From Paraburkholderia eburnea (GTDB lineage Bacteria; Pseudomonadota; Gammaproteobacteria; Burkholderiales; Burkholderiaceae), in assembly GCF_002917095.1 (NCBI RefSeq), contig NZ_PQGA01000009.1:124001-188000 (forward strand): a stretch of DNA of 64,000 nt. Direction: 5' to 3'. This document shows, in pieces, positions 42,080-50,703 of this stretch; position 1 is the first letter of the stretch, and every line of letters begins with the position of its first letter. A program made the translations under genes and the position numbers. A model generated the notes under the pieces. The model had not been told where the DNA came from, did no database searches, and saw only the letters and a program-made list of their open reading frames with translations.

Positions 42080-43332
42080 GGGCGGACTTCCTCGCTCAGG
42101 AGTACCAGGAGCAGAGTAAGAATCGGCAGGTTCTTGAGGATCGAGCCGAATGGGTCGGTGAGGAGGTCGGGCAGCGCGATCGCGATAATCGCGGTGTATG
42201 CGACGATGAGGGCGATCTGCGCGCACCACAGACGCCTTCCGGGCCAGAAGATTGTGGCAAGACCAAACGTGAAATCGAGCGCGGAGGCCGCGTAAAGCGC
42301 AGTCAGCGCCGCGCTTGCGTGCAGGCCGACGCGCGCCAGCAGCGCGAGGCTTTGCGCTTGCGGATGAAGCCATGCGCTGACGATTGCGCTCCAGATCCAC
42401 ATGACGGCCAGCGCGAAACGCAATGCGTAGGACCGCCAGGCTTCGAGCGCTTCGCGCCGCAACGATGCGGCTTCGTCCTGCGCGATGAAGTCGCGAATAC
42501 CCATCGGCGCGCGTTCGAGCAGCGCCGTCGTCGCGGCGACATCGGCGGTGCTGCCGGACTGGAGCATGCGCCAGGTATCGCGCGTGAGCATCGTGCCAGG
42601 CACGTGCTCGAACAGCGCGGCCGTGCCGCCAACCAGCACGGCAGGCATACCCATGCTCGGCGCAGGCGCGAATCCGAGTGCCCGGCGAAAGACGGCCAGC
42701 ATCTCGCGATACTCGACCTCTTCACCGCCGACGATATCGAGCGTCTGTCTCGCAGGCGTACGAGCATCGATCAGGCGCGCGACGGCCTCGGCCAGATCGT
42801 CCGCGTGGACGTGCCGCAGTCGTTGGTGTCCGCCTGCCGGAAGCACATGAAGCGGTATGCTGGCGAGCGCGCGAAAGAAACGCGCCGACGTGCCGTGTGT
42901 GCCATAGACCAGCGCGGGTCGCACGATCTGCCAGTCGATCGGCAAGCTCTGCAAATGGCGGTCCGCCGCCAGTTTGCTCGTGAAATAAGGCGCCGCTCCC
43001 GTCTCCACACCGAGCGCCGATATTTGCACGACGCGCTTCACGCCCGCCTGCTGGCACGCATCGAAAAGCGCAATCGGGCCACGTACATGAACGGCGTCGA
43101 AGGTTTGCTCGCCATGCTCCAGAAGAATGCCCACCGCGTTGACGACAGCATCGAAGCCATCAAGTTGCGCGCGCAACGTTAAAGAATCGGGAGGCGCTGC
43201 AAAGTCGATCTGGATTTCATCGGCGTGCGTGGCATGGCGCACGCCTTTCACGACGCGATGGCCGCGACGTTCGAGCGATGCGCACAAGGCGCTGCCGATA
43301 AATCCGTGTGCACCGCAAACAAGGATATTCAT
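42076..43332 (-). CDS. NAD(P)-binding SDR/epimerase fused to DoxX-like membrane domain
   Basis: 418 aa. The N-terminal 290 residues are an atypical SDR Rossmann domain (MNILVCGAHGFIGSALCASL), related to NAD(P)H-binding epimerase-like and NDUFA9-like proteins. The C-terminal 120 residues contain four hydrophobic helices typical of DoxX-like proteins (SYALRFALAVMWIWSAIVSA, then ALYAASALDFTFGLATIFWP). The fusion puts a redox cofactor-binding domain on the cytosolic face of a membrane domain, which suggests a quinone or electron-transfer role; this is inference. A palindrome identical in layout to the one before the GbsR gene lies 40 bases upstream, so it is a probable target of that regulator. 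Confidence 0.88.
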   Translation of the reverse strand: MNILVCGAHGFIGSALCASLERRGHRVVKGVRHATHADEIQIDFAAPPDSLTLRAQLDGFDAVVNAVGILLEHGEQTFDAVHVRGPIALFDACQQAGVKRVVQISALGVETGAAPYFTSKLAADRHLQSLPIDWQIVRPALVYGTHGTSARFFRALASIPLHVLPAGGHQRLRHVHADDLAEAVARLIDARTPARQTLDIVGGEEVEYREMLAVFRRALGFAPAPSMGMPAVLVGGTAALFEHVPGTMLTRDTWRMLQSGSTADVAATTALLERAPMGIRDFIAQDEAASLRREALEAWRSYALRFALAVMWIWSAIVSAWLHPQAQSLALLARVGLHASAALTALYAASALDFTFGLATIFWPGRRLWCAQIALIVAYTAIIAIALPDLLTDPFGSILKNLPILTLLLVLLSEEVRP

Positions 43333-43371
43333 GCGTGAGCCTCCCTGGCGACTGATATTGCTAAAATTACT

Positions 43372-43397
43372 GTTATTTCTGTATTAAAAGAAATAAC
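43372..43397. promoter_or_regulatory. Operator 2 of GbsR-type regulator (SDR-DoxX promoter)
   Basis: GTTATTTCT, eight bases, AGAAATAAC. The half-sites and eight-base spacer equal those of the palindrome at 43996-44021. It lies 40 bases before the SDR-DoxX start. Confidence 0.8.
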
Positions 43398-43402
43398 GAG
43401 CC

Positions 43403-43434
43403 AAAAAAAACAGGCTCCCGATTTCCAGAGCCTG
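43403..43434 (-). terminator. Rho-independent terminator of the GbsR-type gene
   Basis: On the minus strand, a CAGGCTC/GAGCCTG stem with a ten-base loop is followed by eight T residues, 12 bases past the regulator's stop codon. It separates the regulator transcript from the SDR-DoxX promoter. Confidence 0.9.
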
Positions 43435-43445
43435 CCTTTGCGACC

Positions 43446-43973
43446 TCAAGATTTGCGTCTGACCACCTTGCTGATCTTCGCGCCCATGCCTAGCGTCTTC
43501 ATGAGCGTTTCCGGCTTCAACCGCAGCATCTCGTCGGACCAGGTCGTCAGGGTTTCGAGAAACTGCAGCGTGTCGCGAATGCGCTGCTCGGTTTCGCGGC
43601 TTTCCCTGGCGATCTCCGGGCCGTCGAGCGTGTCGCGCAGCATCGTGAGCGTGGGGTCGATTTCGCGCTGGCGGCGGCCTTCGACAATCAGTTTGAACAG
43701 CTCCCAGACATCGGTGGAGGTTTCGAAGTGATCGCGCCGGTCGCCCATCACATGCACGACTTTGGCAAGCCGCCACGATTGCAGCTCCTTCAGGCTCGTG
43801 CTGACGTTCGAGCGCGCGACGCCCAGCGCCTCGGCGATTTCGTCGGCGGCGACGGGGCGGCCCAGCAGATAGAGCAGGGCGTGAATCTGCGCCACGGTGC
43901 GGTTGACGCCCCAGCGCGAGCCCATCTCGCCCCAATGCAGGATGAACTTTTCGGCGGTCGGTGTGAGTTCCAT
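43446..43973 (-). CDS. GbsR/MarR-type winged-helix regulator
   Basis: About 175 aa from the ATG at 43973 (MELTPTAEKFILHWGEMGSR). A TTG upstream would place the start inside the operator palindrome and is less likely. The winged helix (RPVAADEIAEALGVARSNVS, then TSLKELQSWRLAKVVHVMGD) is followed by a helical dimer region. GbsR-type proteins repress choline or osmolyte genes in Bacillus, but homologues control varied targets. Two identical operators, one at its own promoter and one before the SDR-DoxX gene, indicate autoregulation and control of the neighbouring operon. Confidence 0.85.
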   Translation of the reverse strand: MELTPTAEKFILHWGEMGSRWGVNRTVAQIHALLYLLGRPVAADEIAEALGVARSNVSTSLKELQSWRLAKVVHVMGDRRDHFETSTDVWELFKLIVEGRRQREIDPTLTMLRDTLDGPEIARESRETEQRIRDTLQFLETLTTWSDEMLRLKPETLMKTLGMGAKISKVVRRKS

Positions 43974-43989
43974 GGGCTCGACTGTATGG

Positions 43990-44027
43990 ACTTCAGTTAT
44001 TTCTGTCAAGACAGAAATAACTGAAGT
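43990..44027. promoter_or_regulatory. Operator 1: 18-bp perfect inverted repeat before the GbsR-type gene
   Basis: Arms of 18 bases (ACTTCAGTTATTTCTGTC and its exact complement) flank just two bases. The inner core GTTATTTCT-N8-AGAAATAAC (43996-44021) recurs at 43372-43397. It begins 17 bases upstream of the regulator's ATG, where a bound repressor would block transcription. Confidence 0.9.
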
Positions 44028-44042
44028 GAGCGCGTAAGGCTA

Positions 44043-44888
44043 TCAGGCCGTTTCGTCAACGCCCAGCGAGCGGGTTTGCGTTGGCGGGAAGAAGTTCGGG
44101 ATGGCGCGGCTGTCCGTGCCGAAGATGTCCATCCGCAGCACGCCGTACGACGTATGCCCCGACGACGAGGTGAAAGTGGCCGTGCCGTTTTTCGCGGCCT
44201 GGACGCTCTTCATGAAGTTCAGAAAGCCCGTCGCGCTGCCGGGATCCTGTGCCAGGTTCAACGTGTTGCTGCTGCTCGTGTCGCTGCCGATGTGATACGT
44301 ACCGCCTTTCATGAGCGTCGATTGCGCTTCCGTACCGAGCTTCGAGAACAGCGACATGAAGCTGGTGAGTTTGTCGGCCTGTTGGCTCACCGCCTGGGTT
44401 TGCGATGCCGTTAGCGGATTGCCGTCCGCATCGGCCCATGTCGAATAGCCTGCGACAGCGTCGTCGTGGAACGACCGCACGGCTTGCACGAGCGATGCGC
44501 TGTTGTTGAGCTTGTCCTGGAGCCAACTCTTATCGGCGGCGCTCATCGTCTTCGACGTGACGGCGATGCTGCCGTTGTCCGAGGAAAAATCGAAGTCGGC
44601 GTTGGCCAGATCCGGGCGCTCCTTGATCAGCGACTGCATGACCGGAATGAGCGCGTTGGCGATGTTGGCGGCGTCGGCGCCCATCTTCAGCGGTGCACCG
44701 AGTGCGCTCAGATATTTGTTCAGGCGTGTCTGATCGAGCGGATCGACGGCGGTGAGGGTGACCGGCGTGGACGAGTCCGGCGTAACCGAAGCGGCTCCGG
44801 TCTGCGCAGCAAGCCGGATACTGGCGCTGGCGCCGGAATCCGCGCCGATCAGGCCGATGGTATTCGCAGTGTCGATCGTTAGACTCAT
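44043..44888 (-). CDS. Hypothetical protein, unknown
   Basis: 281 aa, polar and rich in Ser, Thr, Ala and Asp, without a Sec signal or membrane helix. The N-terminal 60 residues are Ser/Thr-rich and flexible (SLTIDTANTIGLIGADSGAS), a character seen in secreted effectors without cleaved signals. The middle is helical (ADKSWLQDKLNNSASLVQAV) and the C-terminal third has short Ser/Gly strands (SSSGHTSYGVLRMDIFGTDS). I recognise no family. It is a single gene between two divergent promoters, with no secretion genes in the window. Confidence 0.65.
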   Translation of the reverse strand: MSLTIDTANTIGLIGADSGASASIRLAAQTGAASVTPDSSTPVTLTAVDPLDQTRLNKYLSALGAPLKMGADAANIANALIPVMQSLIKERPDLANADFDFSSDNGSIAVTSKTMSAADKSWLQDKLNNSASLVQAVRSFHDDAVAGYSTWADADGNPLTASQTQAVSQQADKLTSFMSLFSKLGTEAQSTLMKGGTYHIGSDTSSSNTLNLAQDPGSATGFLNFMKSVQAAKNGTATFTSSSGHTSYGVLRMDIFGTDSRAIPNFFPPTQTRSLGVDETA

Positions 44889-45205
44889 CCGCTACTCCCG
44901 TCTGGTTTTCAATCTGTTTACGGCAAGCGGCACGGATATCTTTAGAGTCGCCTGAACGGTGACGCGATGTCGCCGTTGCTCGACGGCTGGTCGGTGCTCA
45001 AGCGGCGGTTCGCGGGCCTCAGGCTTTTTGTATCGCCGTGTATCTGGCGCAGTCACAGACACGCGGGCTTGCACGAAGGCCGGTGAGTGGACACAAGCGG
45101 GATACGTGGGGGCGTTCAAATACACCCATGCCAGTCAGCCACGTCGCAAAGGCGATAAACCGGCTGACCGGATCGGATTCTTCCTTAACCCGCTGGAGAA
45201 AAGCC
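44889..45205. other. About 317-base divergent promoter region
   Basis: It lies between the unknown protein gene (minus) and the DUF4148 gene (plus). No gene, terminator or clear operator is seen. Confidence 0.5.
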
Positions 45206-45541
45206 ATGAAACTCGTTCAATCGCTGCTCGTCGCTGTCGTCGTCGCTGTTCCCGCTGTGTCGTTCGCTCAGTCGAATGAGCCGGTGACCCGCGCCCAGGT
45301 TCGCGCCGAACTGGTGCAACTGGAGAAGGCGGGCTACAACCCGGCCGCAGACTACACGCAATACCCGCAGAATCTGCAGGCCGCGCAAGCACGTATCGAT
45401 GCGCAGAATCAGGGTGCGGCATCGGCTTATGGCTCGGGGGCGAGTGGAAGCTCGGCGGCGGGTGTTCGCACGGTTCATGGCGCGGCTGATAGCGCGCAGA
45501 ACGATGTAGTGGGCCTTGGACCGATCTACGCGCACTCCTAA
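45206..45541 (+). CDS. DUF4148 family exported protein
   Basis: 111 aa from the ATG at 45206 (GGAG ten bases upstream). The Sec signal peptide SLLVAVVVAVPAVSFAQS is followed by the typical DUF4148 motif TRAQVRAELVQLEKAGYNPA and a Gly/Ser/Ala-rich tail. These small periplasmic proteins are abundant in Burkholderiaceae, often induced by stress; their function is unknown. It is convergent with the efflux outer membrane gene, with 18 bases between stops. Confidence 0.9.
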   Translation: MKLVQSLLVAVVVAVPAVSFAQSNEPVTRAQVRAELVQLEKAGYNPAADYTQYPQNLQAAQARIDAQNQGAASAYGSGASGSSAAGVRTVHGAADSAQNDVVGLGPIYAHS

Positions 45542-45559
45542 GCATTGGATTGTCCCGGC

Positions 45560-47155
45560 TCAATCACCCTGCCAGGCGGCCCCACCGTCCGGCGGGGCGC
45601 CGCCGATTTCACCGGTGGCGAGCGCAAGCGACGCGGCGGCGGACAGCGCGGCGCTATAGCTGTCCGCGTAGGCGTTCTGCGCGGCGAGCAACTGATTCTG
45701 CGCGAGGAGCGCATCGGTAATCGAGCCGACGCCGTGCCGATAAGCCGCGAACGCTGCGTCATAAGTCGTCTGCGTGGCGTCGAGCAGCGCCTTCGCCGCG
45801 TTGTTTGAAGCGAGGCTCGTGGCCAGCGCGTTCTGCGCGGCGACGATCTGGCGAACGGCTTCGTCGCGCGTATGCGTCGATTTCGCGCTGGCGCTGTCCG
45901 CGTCGTTGCGCGCCTGCATCAGCACGGCGGAGCGCAGGCCGCCGTCGTAGAGCGGAATCGTCACGCCCAGAAAAATGCTGCCGCTGCGGCGGCTCCCATT
46001 CAGGTTTACCGTGGCCGCCTGATCGCCGACCGGCGGAATCGCCGTGATCGCCGTGGTGCCCGTGCCATAGGCCGCCGACGCGGAGAGAAACACCTTCGGC
46101 ATGAACGCTGCTTCGGCCGAGCGGATCTTCGCCTGGTTGGCCTGTTCGAGCGCGTAGGCGCTCTGCACATCGGGGCGGCGCGCGATCGCGTCCGTGACGA
46201 TCTCATCGACCGGGCGATGCAGCGATGGCGAGAGCGCGCGCGGCGGCAAGGCGGCGATCGCCGGTTTCGACAACGGCGAAATGCCGAGCGCCGCCACGAG
46301 GCTCAGATAGCTGTCGCTGACCATGCCATCGGCCTGCACCTGGGCGAGATTGGCCTGGGCGCGGTTTTGCGTGGCCTGGGCGAGTTCGACCACGGTGCCC
46401 ACGCCCTGCTTGAGCCGGGCGCGCGCGGCGGCGAGGATGCCGTCGGCGTTGTCGAGCGCCTGCTGCGTGGTGCGCGCGCGTGCAAACGCGGCCTCGTAGG
46501 TGTAGTACGCGACGCTGACGTCGTGGATCACCTGCTGATGGACGGCGGTGAACGCGATATTCGCGGCCAGCGAGAGCTGGTTGGCGGCATCCACGCGCGC
46601 GCGGCGACCGCCGAAGTCGAACAGCAGCCATTGCAGCGCGAGCACCGAAACCGTGCCGTGAATCTCGGCACTCGTCGATGAGGTGCCGAGCAGTGTGGTC
46701 GTCCCTCCACTTGCTGCCTGGTAGCCGCCGATCGCGGTCGCGGTGAGCTGCGGCAGGTACGCGGTCTTCGCGATGCCCGCGGCGAGCGCCGCGTTGCGCG
46801 CGTCGTTCCAGGCGACACGCGTGAGCGGATTGGCCGATTCCGCGATGTCGATCAGTTCGGGCAACGTGTACGCGTGGTTCGCGTCGAGCGCGGCGGCGGG
46901 TTCGATGCTCGACAGCGCAGCACTGCGGGGCAAGGTGTAGCCATCTTGCTTTGCCCTGGCATCGGTGATGTGCAGCGCCGGGCCGGGCACGATATTGCCC
47001 GTCGTGTCGGTCTGCGGCTGCCACGGACGGTCGGCGGCGGGGGGCGCGAGATCCAGCGAGGACGTCGCGCATCCGGCAAGTCCGGTCATCGAGAATGCAA
47101 GGGCCGATCCAGCGGCCAGTGCGATCGAACGCGGCGTCGGTTTAGGGGCGCGCAT
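45560..47155 (-). CDS. Outer membrane efflux lipoprotein, TolC/NodT family (MdtP-like)
   Basis: About 531 aa from the ATG at 47155. The lipobox MTGLAGC (acylated Cys near residue 28) is followed by two TolC-like repeats rich in long helices (QVIHDVSVAYYTYEAAFARA, then DEAVRQIVAAQNALATSLAS). It should form the outer membrane exit duct of the efflux pump encoded upstream. It overlaps the FUSC gene by 14 bases and is the last gene of the operon. Confidence 0.92.
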   Translation of the reverse strand: MRAPKPTPRSIALAAGSALAFSMTGLAGCATSSLDLAPPAADRPWQPQTDTTGNIVPGPALHITDARAKQDGYTLPRSAALSSIEPAAALDANHAYTLPELIDIAESANPLTRVAWNDARNAALAAGIAKTAYLPQLTATAIGGYQAASGGTTTLLGTSSTSAEIHGTVSVLALQWLLFDFGGRRARVDAANQLSLAANIAFTAVHQQVIHDVSVAYYTYEAAFARARTTQQALDNADGILAAARARLKQGVGTVVELAQATQNRAQANLAQVQADGMVSDSYLSLVAALGISPLSKPAIAALPPRALSPSLHRPVDEIVTDAIARRPDVQSAYALEQANQAKIRSAEAAFMPKVFLSASAAYGTGTTAITAIPPVGDQAATVNLNGSRRSGSIFLGVTIPLYDGGLRSAVLMQARNDADSASAKSTHTRDEAVRQIVAAQNALATSLASNNAAKALLDATQTTYDAAFAAYRHGVGSITDALLAQNQLLAAQNAYADSYSAALSAAASLALATGEIGGAPPDGGAAWQGD

Positions 47156-49157
47156 GGGTCGGCGTTTCACTGGGCGTGGCGATAGCGGGGATGCGTTCAT
47201 AGCGTTGCGCGATGAGGTTGAGCAGCGCGTTGACGCCGGGATCTGTGATGGCTTCGGCAGGAGGGGGAGAAGGGCTCTCATGAGCGTCGGTGCCGGGCGC
47301 GAGTTGCCGCGCGAGCGCGTCGAGGCGCGCCTCGCCTGTGGCGCCCGCTTGGCCCGCGGCGAGAAAGAGCGGCGCTTCCAGCGCGCCCAGTTCGGCGAGC
47401 GCGCGTCGCCGGCTGGCGATCCATGCGGGCGCAGGGCGAACCCACGACGGCTCGTAATGAATCAGCCCCAGGTCCTGGCGCAGGCCGCCGTAGTCGGCCA
47501 GTGCGCCGGCGACGAGCGCGCGGCGCGTGGCGGCGTCGGTGGCGTGCGCGATGCGGGTCCATTGCGCGATCAGCTTCGTGAACGCTGCATCGATATGACC
47601 GGCGATGCTGACGGGCCAGACGCGCGTGAAGACCAGATAGACCGCGACATTGCCGATCAGAATGCCGATTGCGCGGTCGCGCGCGATTGTCAGGTCGAAC
47701 GCGGGCGCCGCGCCCTGGATCACGCACAGAAAGAACGCGAACGCGATCTGCATACCCGCATAGGCGATGCGCGGCGACCCCATCGCGACCCATCCGGCCA
47801 GCCACGCACCCACGAAAACGAGCGCCATCAACTCGAAGCCGGTGGTCAGGATGGGCGTGACGAACACGATCGCCGCCGTGCCGAGCAACGCGCCAATCAG
47901 GCAACCCGTGATGCGCAGTGTGAGTTTTTCGACGGTTTCGGCGGTCGTGCTGAGCGACACCATGTAGCAGGTGATGAAGCAGGTATGGATGCCCTGCCAG
48001 TCGAGCTGCTGATAGAGCAGATAGCAGAACATCGCTGCCGCCGTGGTTTTGAGCGCATAGCGGATGTGATCGGGATTGGTGAACGCGTCCTCGTCGAAAA
48101 AGCCGCGACGGGCGGGGGCTTCTTGCGCAGGGGCAGGCGCTTGCGGTGGCGTCGCGAAATGCTCCAGCGCCGCGCGCAGGTCCGCGAGTACGACGGCGGC
48201 GAGCGGCGTGAGCTTCCTGTCATCGCAAACGGGCGTGGCGATGTCCACCGGATAGCCGCCCGCGTCGAGTATCGCGGCCATCTGCGTCAGCGTGTCGGCG
48301 AATTGTGCGGCGCTTTCGGCGGGCAGCCGGGCGGCAGGCTCGCTCGCGGCAAGGTCCGTCGCGACCAGGATCGCCGTCGTGGATGCAGCCGCCTGGCGCA
48401 GTGCGGTTGCGTCGGCGGGTTTCAGGCTGCCTTCGAGTGTCGCGAGCTTCAGCCACGTCATGATCTGATGATCGCCTTCGCGCAGGCAGGCCGCGAACGC
48501 GGCGCGCCCGGCGGCGTTCGCGGGGTCGGTCAAACACAGGGCCGCGAGTTTTAGGCGCTGCGCAAGCTTCACGCTCGCCAGCCGTCGCGGCGAAGGTCCG
48601 ATCAGCAGATTGACGACAATCGCCAGGCCAATCGGAATCGCGACGAACAACCATGCGTACAACAGCCCGCGCGTGGCCGCTTCGCCGACGGGGGCAAGAC
48701 CCAGTTCATCGAGCCCGAAGCCGACGATCATCGCCACGATCGCGCCGACCGGGCGCAACTTGCTCGCCGAGGTAACGAATAGTAATCCGAACGAAAGCAG
48801 CGCCATGCAGCCGACCCGCAGCGCGGGCACGTCGATGGAAAAGATCGCGAAGACCATTACGGTGCCGATGATCGCGGTGACGAGCAGCAGCAACGCGCAG
48901 GACATGAGGACGCTCGTGACGCGGTCCGGCCGGTTCAGGAAGAACACGATATAAGCCGATGTCGCGGCCTCGGGCGTGCCGTATGCGCTGGCCACGAGCA
49001 CCGTGAGCGCGCAGATCAGCGCGATGCGCGTGACGATCGACGCGCGCCCCGGAAACGGTGCGAGCAGTTTCATGATCTCGCGCGGACGCGGCGCGCTGAC
49101 GTCGCCAGCAAGGTCGCCGGCAACGTCGATTCGAGCGTCAGCGGCAGGACTGGCCAT
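47142..49157 (-). CDS. FUSC-family inner membrane transporter (MdtO/AaeB-like)
   Basis: 671 aa with two clusters of about five membrane helices separated by large cytosolic regions, the usual layout of fusaric-acid-resistance proteins. The first cluster begins IALICALTVLVASAYGTPEA; the second includes IHTCFITCYMVSLSTTAETV. It is the energised pump partner of the HlyD-type adaptor and TolC-type duct. Substrates in relatives are aromatic acids and some drugs. It overlaps the adaptor gene by 20 bases. Confidence 0.93.
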   Translation of the reverse strand: MASPAADARIDVAGDLAGDVSAPRPREIMKLLAPFPGRASIVTRIALICALTVLVASAYGTPEAATSAYIVFFLNRPDRVTSVLMSCALLLLVTAIIGTVMVFAIFSIDVPALRVGCMALLSFGLLFVTSASKLRPVGAIVAMIVGFGLDELGLAPVGEAATRGLLYAWLFVAIPIGLAIVVNLLIGPSPRRLASVKLAQRLKLAALCLTDPANAAGRAAFAACLREGDHQIMTWLKLATLEGSLKPADATALRQAAASTTAILVATDLAASEPAARLPAESAAQFADTLTQMAAILDAGGYPVDIATPVCDDRKLTPLAAVVLADLRAALEHFATPPQAPAPAQEAPARRGFFDEDAFTNPDHIRYALKTTAAAMFCYLLYQQLDWQGIHTCFITCYMVSLSTTAETVEKLTLRITGCLIGALLGTAAIVFVTPILTTGFELMALVFVGAWLAGWVAMGSPRIAYAGMQIAFAFFLCVIQGAAPAFDLTIARDRAIGILIGNVAVYLVFTRVWPVSIAGHIDAAFTKLIAQWTRIAHATDAATRRALVAGALADYGGLRQDLGLIHYEPSWVRPAPAWIASRRRALAELGALEAPLFLAAGQAGATGEARLDALARQLAPGTDAHESPSPPPAEAITDPGVNALLNLIAQRYERIPAIATPSETPTHARP

Positions 49158-50199
49158 GGCGGACCTCGACGATCGCGCTTGCGCCGATACGCACCAGCTT
49201 CGCGGGCGGCGTCTCTATGCGCACACGTACAGGAAAGCGCTGCGAGACCCGCACCCAGTTCACCGACTGCTGCACATAGGGCAGGCTGTGCGGAATATTG
49301 ACGCGGTCGGTGTCAGCGATGCCCGCGCCGATGCCGATGACCTTGCCGCTCATCGCCTGTTTTCGGTCGATCATCGAATACACGGTGGCGCAGTCGCCCA
49401 CATCGATCGCGCCCAGCGCCGTCTCGCGGAAATTCGCCACGGCGAACCATTCGCCCGTGTGGATCAAGGTGAAGATGGACTGATTCGGCGCGACGGTTTC
49501 GCCCGCGAGAATCGACAGCCCCGTGACATAGCCTTCGAACGGCGCGCGCACGATCGTATCGTCCAGCGCGTGCTGGGCGAGCGCCAGCGCTGCTTCACGC
49601 GCGTGCAGGGAGGCGATCGCGTCGGCATCGTCGCCGATGGTCTGCGCCGAAGACCGCTGCTGCACTTTGGCCTGCTCGACCGATACGCTTGCGTCGCGCT
49701 GCGCGACGACCGCCTGATCGAACTGCTGGGCCGACACGTAGCCCTGCGCCGCGAGCGGGCGCAGCCGCTCGACGCTGCGTGTCGCGAGATCGTAGTTGTG
49801 CGTGGCGCGGCGGGTCTGGTCGGCAGCGAGCGTCGCGTTCGATGTTTCGCCGATCACCGAGCGCCGGCGCGTGGCCAGCGCCGCGCGCGCCACCTCGACT
49901 TCGGCCTGCGCCTGCTGGACCGCGAGCCGGTAAGGCACGGGATCGATTTCGAACAGCACGTCGCCCTTCGCGACATGCGCGTTCTCTTCGACCGGCACCC
50001 GCACGATGCGGCCGCCAACGGGCGAGGCGACATGCACGACATCGGCGTCGATGCTGGCATCGTCAGTCGAGGGATAGCGCGTCGAGCGATCATAGGCATA
50101 CCAGAGCGCCGCCGCGCCAAGCAAGACAATCACGGCCGCGATCGCGCGGCCCTTCCAGGCGGGGGAGGTGGGTGAAGAGGGAGCGCCGGCCATTTTCAT
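49138..50199 (-). CDS. HlyD-family periplasmic adaptor (MdtN-like)
   Basis: 353 aa. One N-terminal membrane helix (AIAAVIVLLGAAALWYAYD) anchors it. The biotinyl-lipoyl-like halves are DADVVHVASPVGGRIVRVPV and DDTIVRAPFEGYVTGLSI, with a coiled-coil hairpin between. It bridges the FUSC transporter and the outer membrane duct. It lies one base after the YtcA-like gene on the same strand. Confidence 0.93.
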   Translation of the reverse strand: MKMAGAPSSPTSPAWKGRAIAAVIVLLGAAALWYAYDRSTRYPSTDDASIDADVVHVASPVGGRIVRVPVEENAHVAKGDVLFEIDPVPYRLAVQQAQAEVEVARAALATRRRSVIGETSNATLAADQTRRATHNYDLATRSVERLRPLAAQGYVSAQQFDQAVVAQRDASVSVEQAKVQQRSSAQTIGDDADAIASLHAREAALALAQHALDDTIVRAPFEGYVTGLSILAGETVAPNQSIFTLIHTGEWFAVANFRETALGAIDVGDCATVYSMIDRKQAMSGKVIGIGAGIADTDRVNIPHSLPYVQQSVNWVRVSQRFPVRVRIETPPAKLVRIGASAIVEVRHGQSCR

Positions 50200-50200
50200 C

Positions 50201-50488
50201 TCAGAGCGCCCCCGTTCCCAACAGCCAGACGAGCACCCCGACGACGACGCCGATCGCCGTGCAGACGGACAACTGATAGGGCACCTCGCGGGCCCAGCCG
50301 GTCTTGACGAAGACGCGATGCGCCACCACCGCGCCCACGACGCCGGCCACGCCGCTGGTCAGCCAGAAGGGAAAGTACGCGCCGAATAGCGCAAAGGACG
50401 GCGCGCCGCGCGCAGCGCAGCCCGCAAGCGGCGCGGATGCCAGCAGTGAACAGGCGGTAGCGGTTCTGGGCCATGTACGTTGTTTCAT
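50201..50488 (-). CDS. YtcA-like small lipoprotein of efflux operon
   Basis: 95 aa from the ATG at 50488. A lipobox LAGC (Cys 24) ends the signal peptide, and two membrane helices follow (LTSGVAGVVGAVVAHRVFV and SVCTAIGVVVGVLVWLLG). The FGAYFPFWL segment is typical of YtcA proteins found at the head of MdtNOP-type operons. It is the first gene here; its role in the pump is unknown. Confidence 0.85.
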   Translation of the reverse strand: MKQRTWPRTATACSLLASAPLAGCAARGAPSFALFGAYFPFWLTSGVAGVVGAVVAHRVFVKTGWAREVPYQLSVCTAIGVVVGVLVWLLGTGAL

Positions 50489-50703
50489 CGCTTTCGTGAC
50501 TGGAACAAGAACTGGATTCCCACTCGTCTGCCTTTGCCTGCAATTGGCCGGCAAGCCCAATGCGCGGGCTGGCGGCTTACAGGTCGCTTCGGCATGCTGT
50601 CTTGAGCGGCGAGGCGCTTCATCATAGCGCGGATTGCCGTGTGGCCTGGCTGGGGTGGTGCGCTTAAGGGGTAGCGGGTTGGGTTTGGCGCAGACCTGAC
50701 TAG

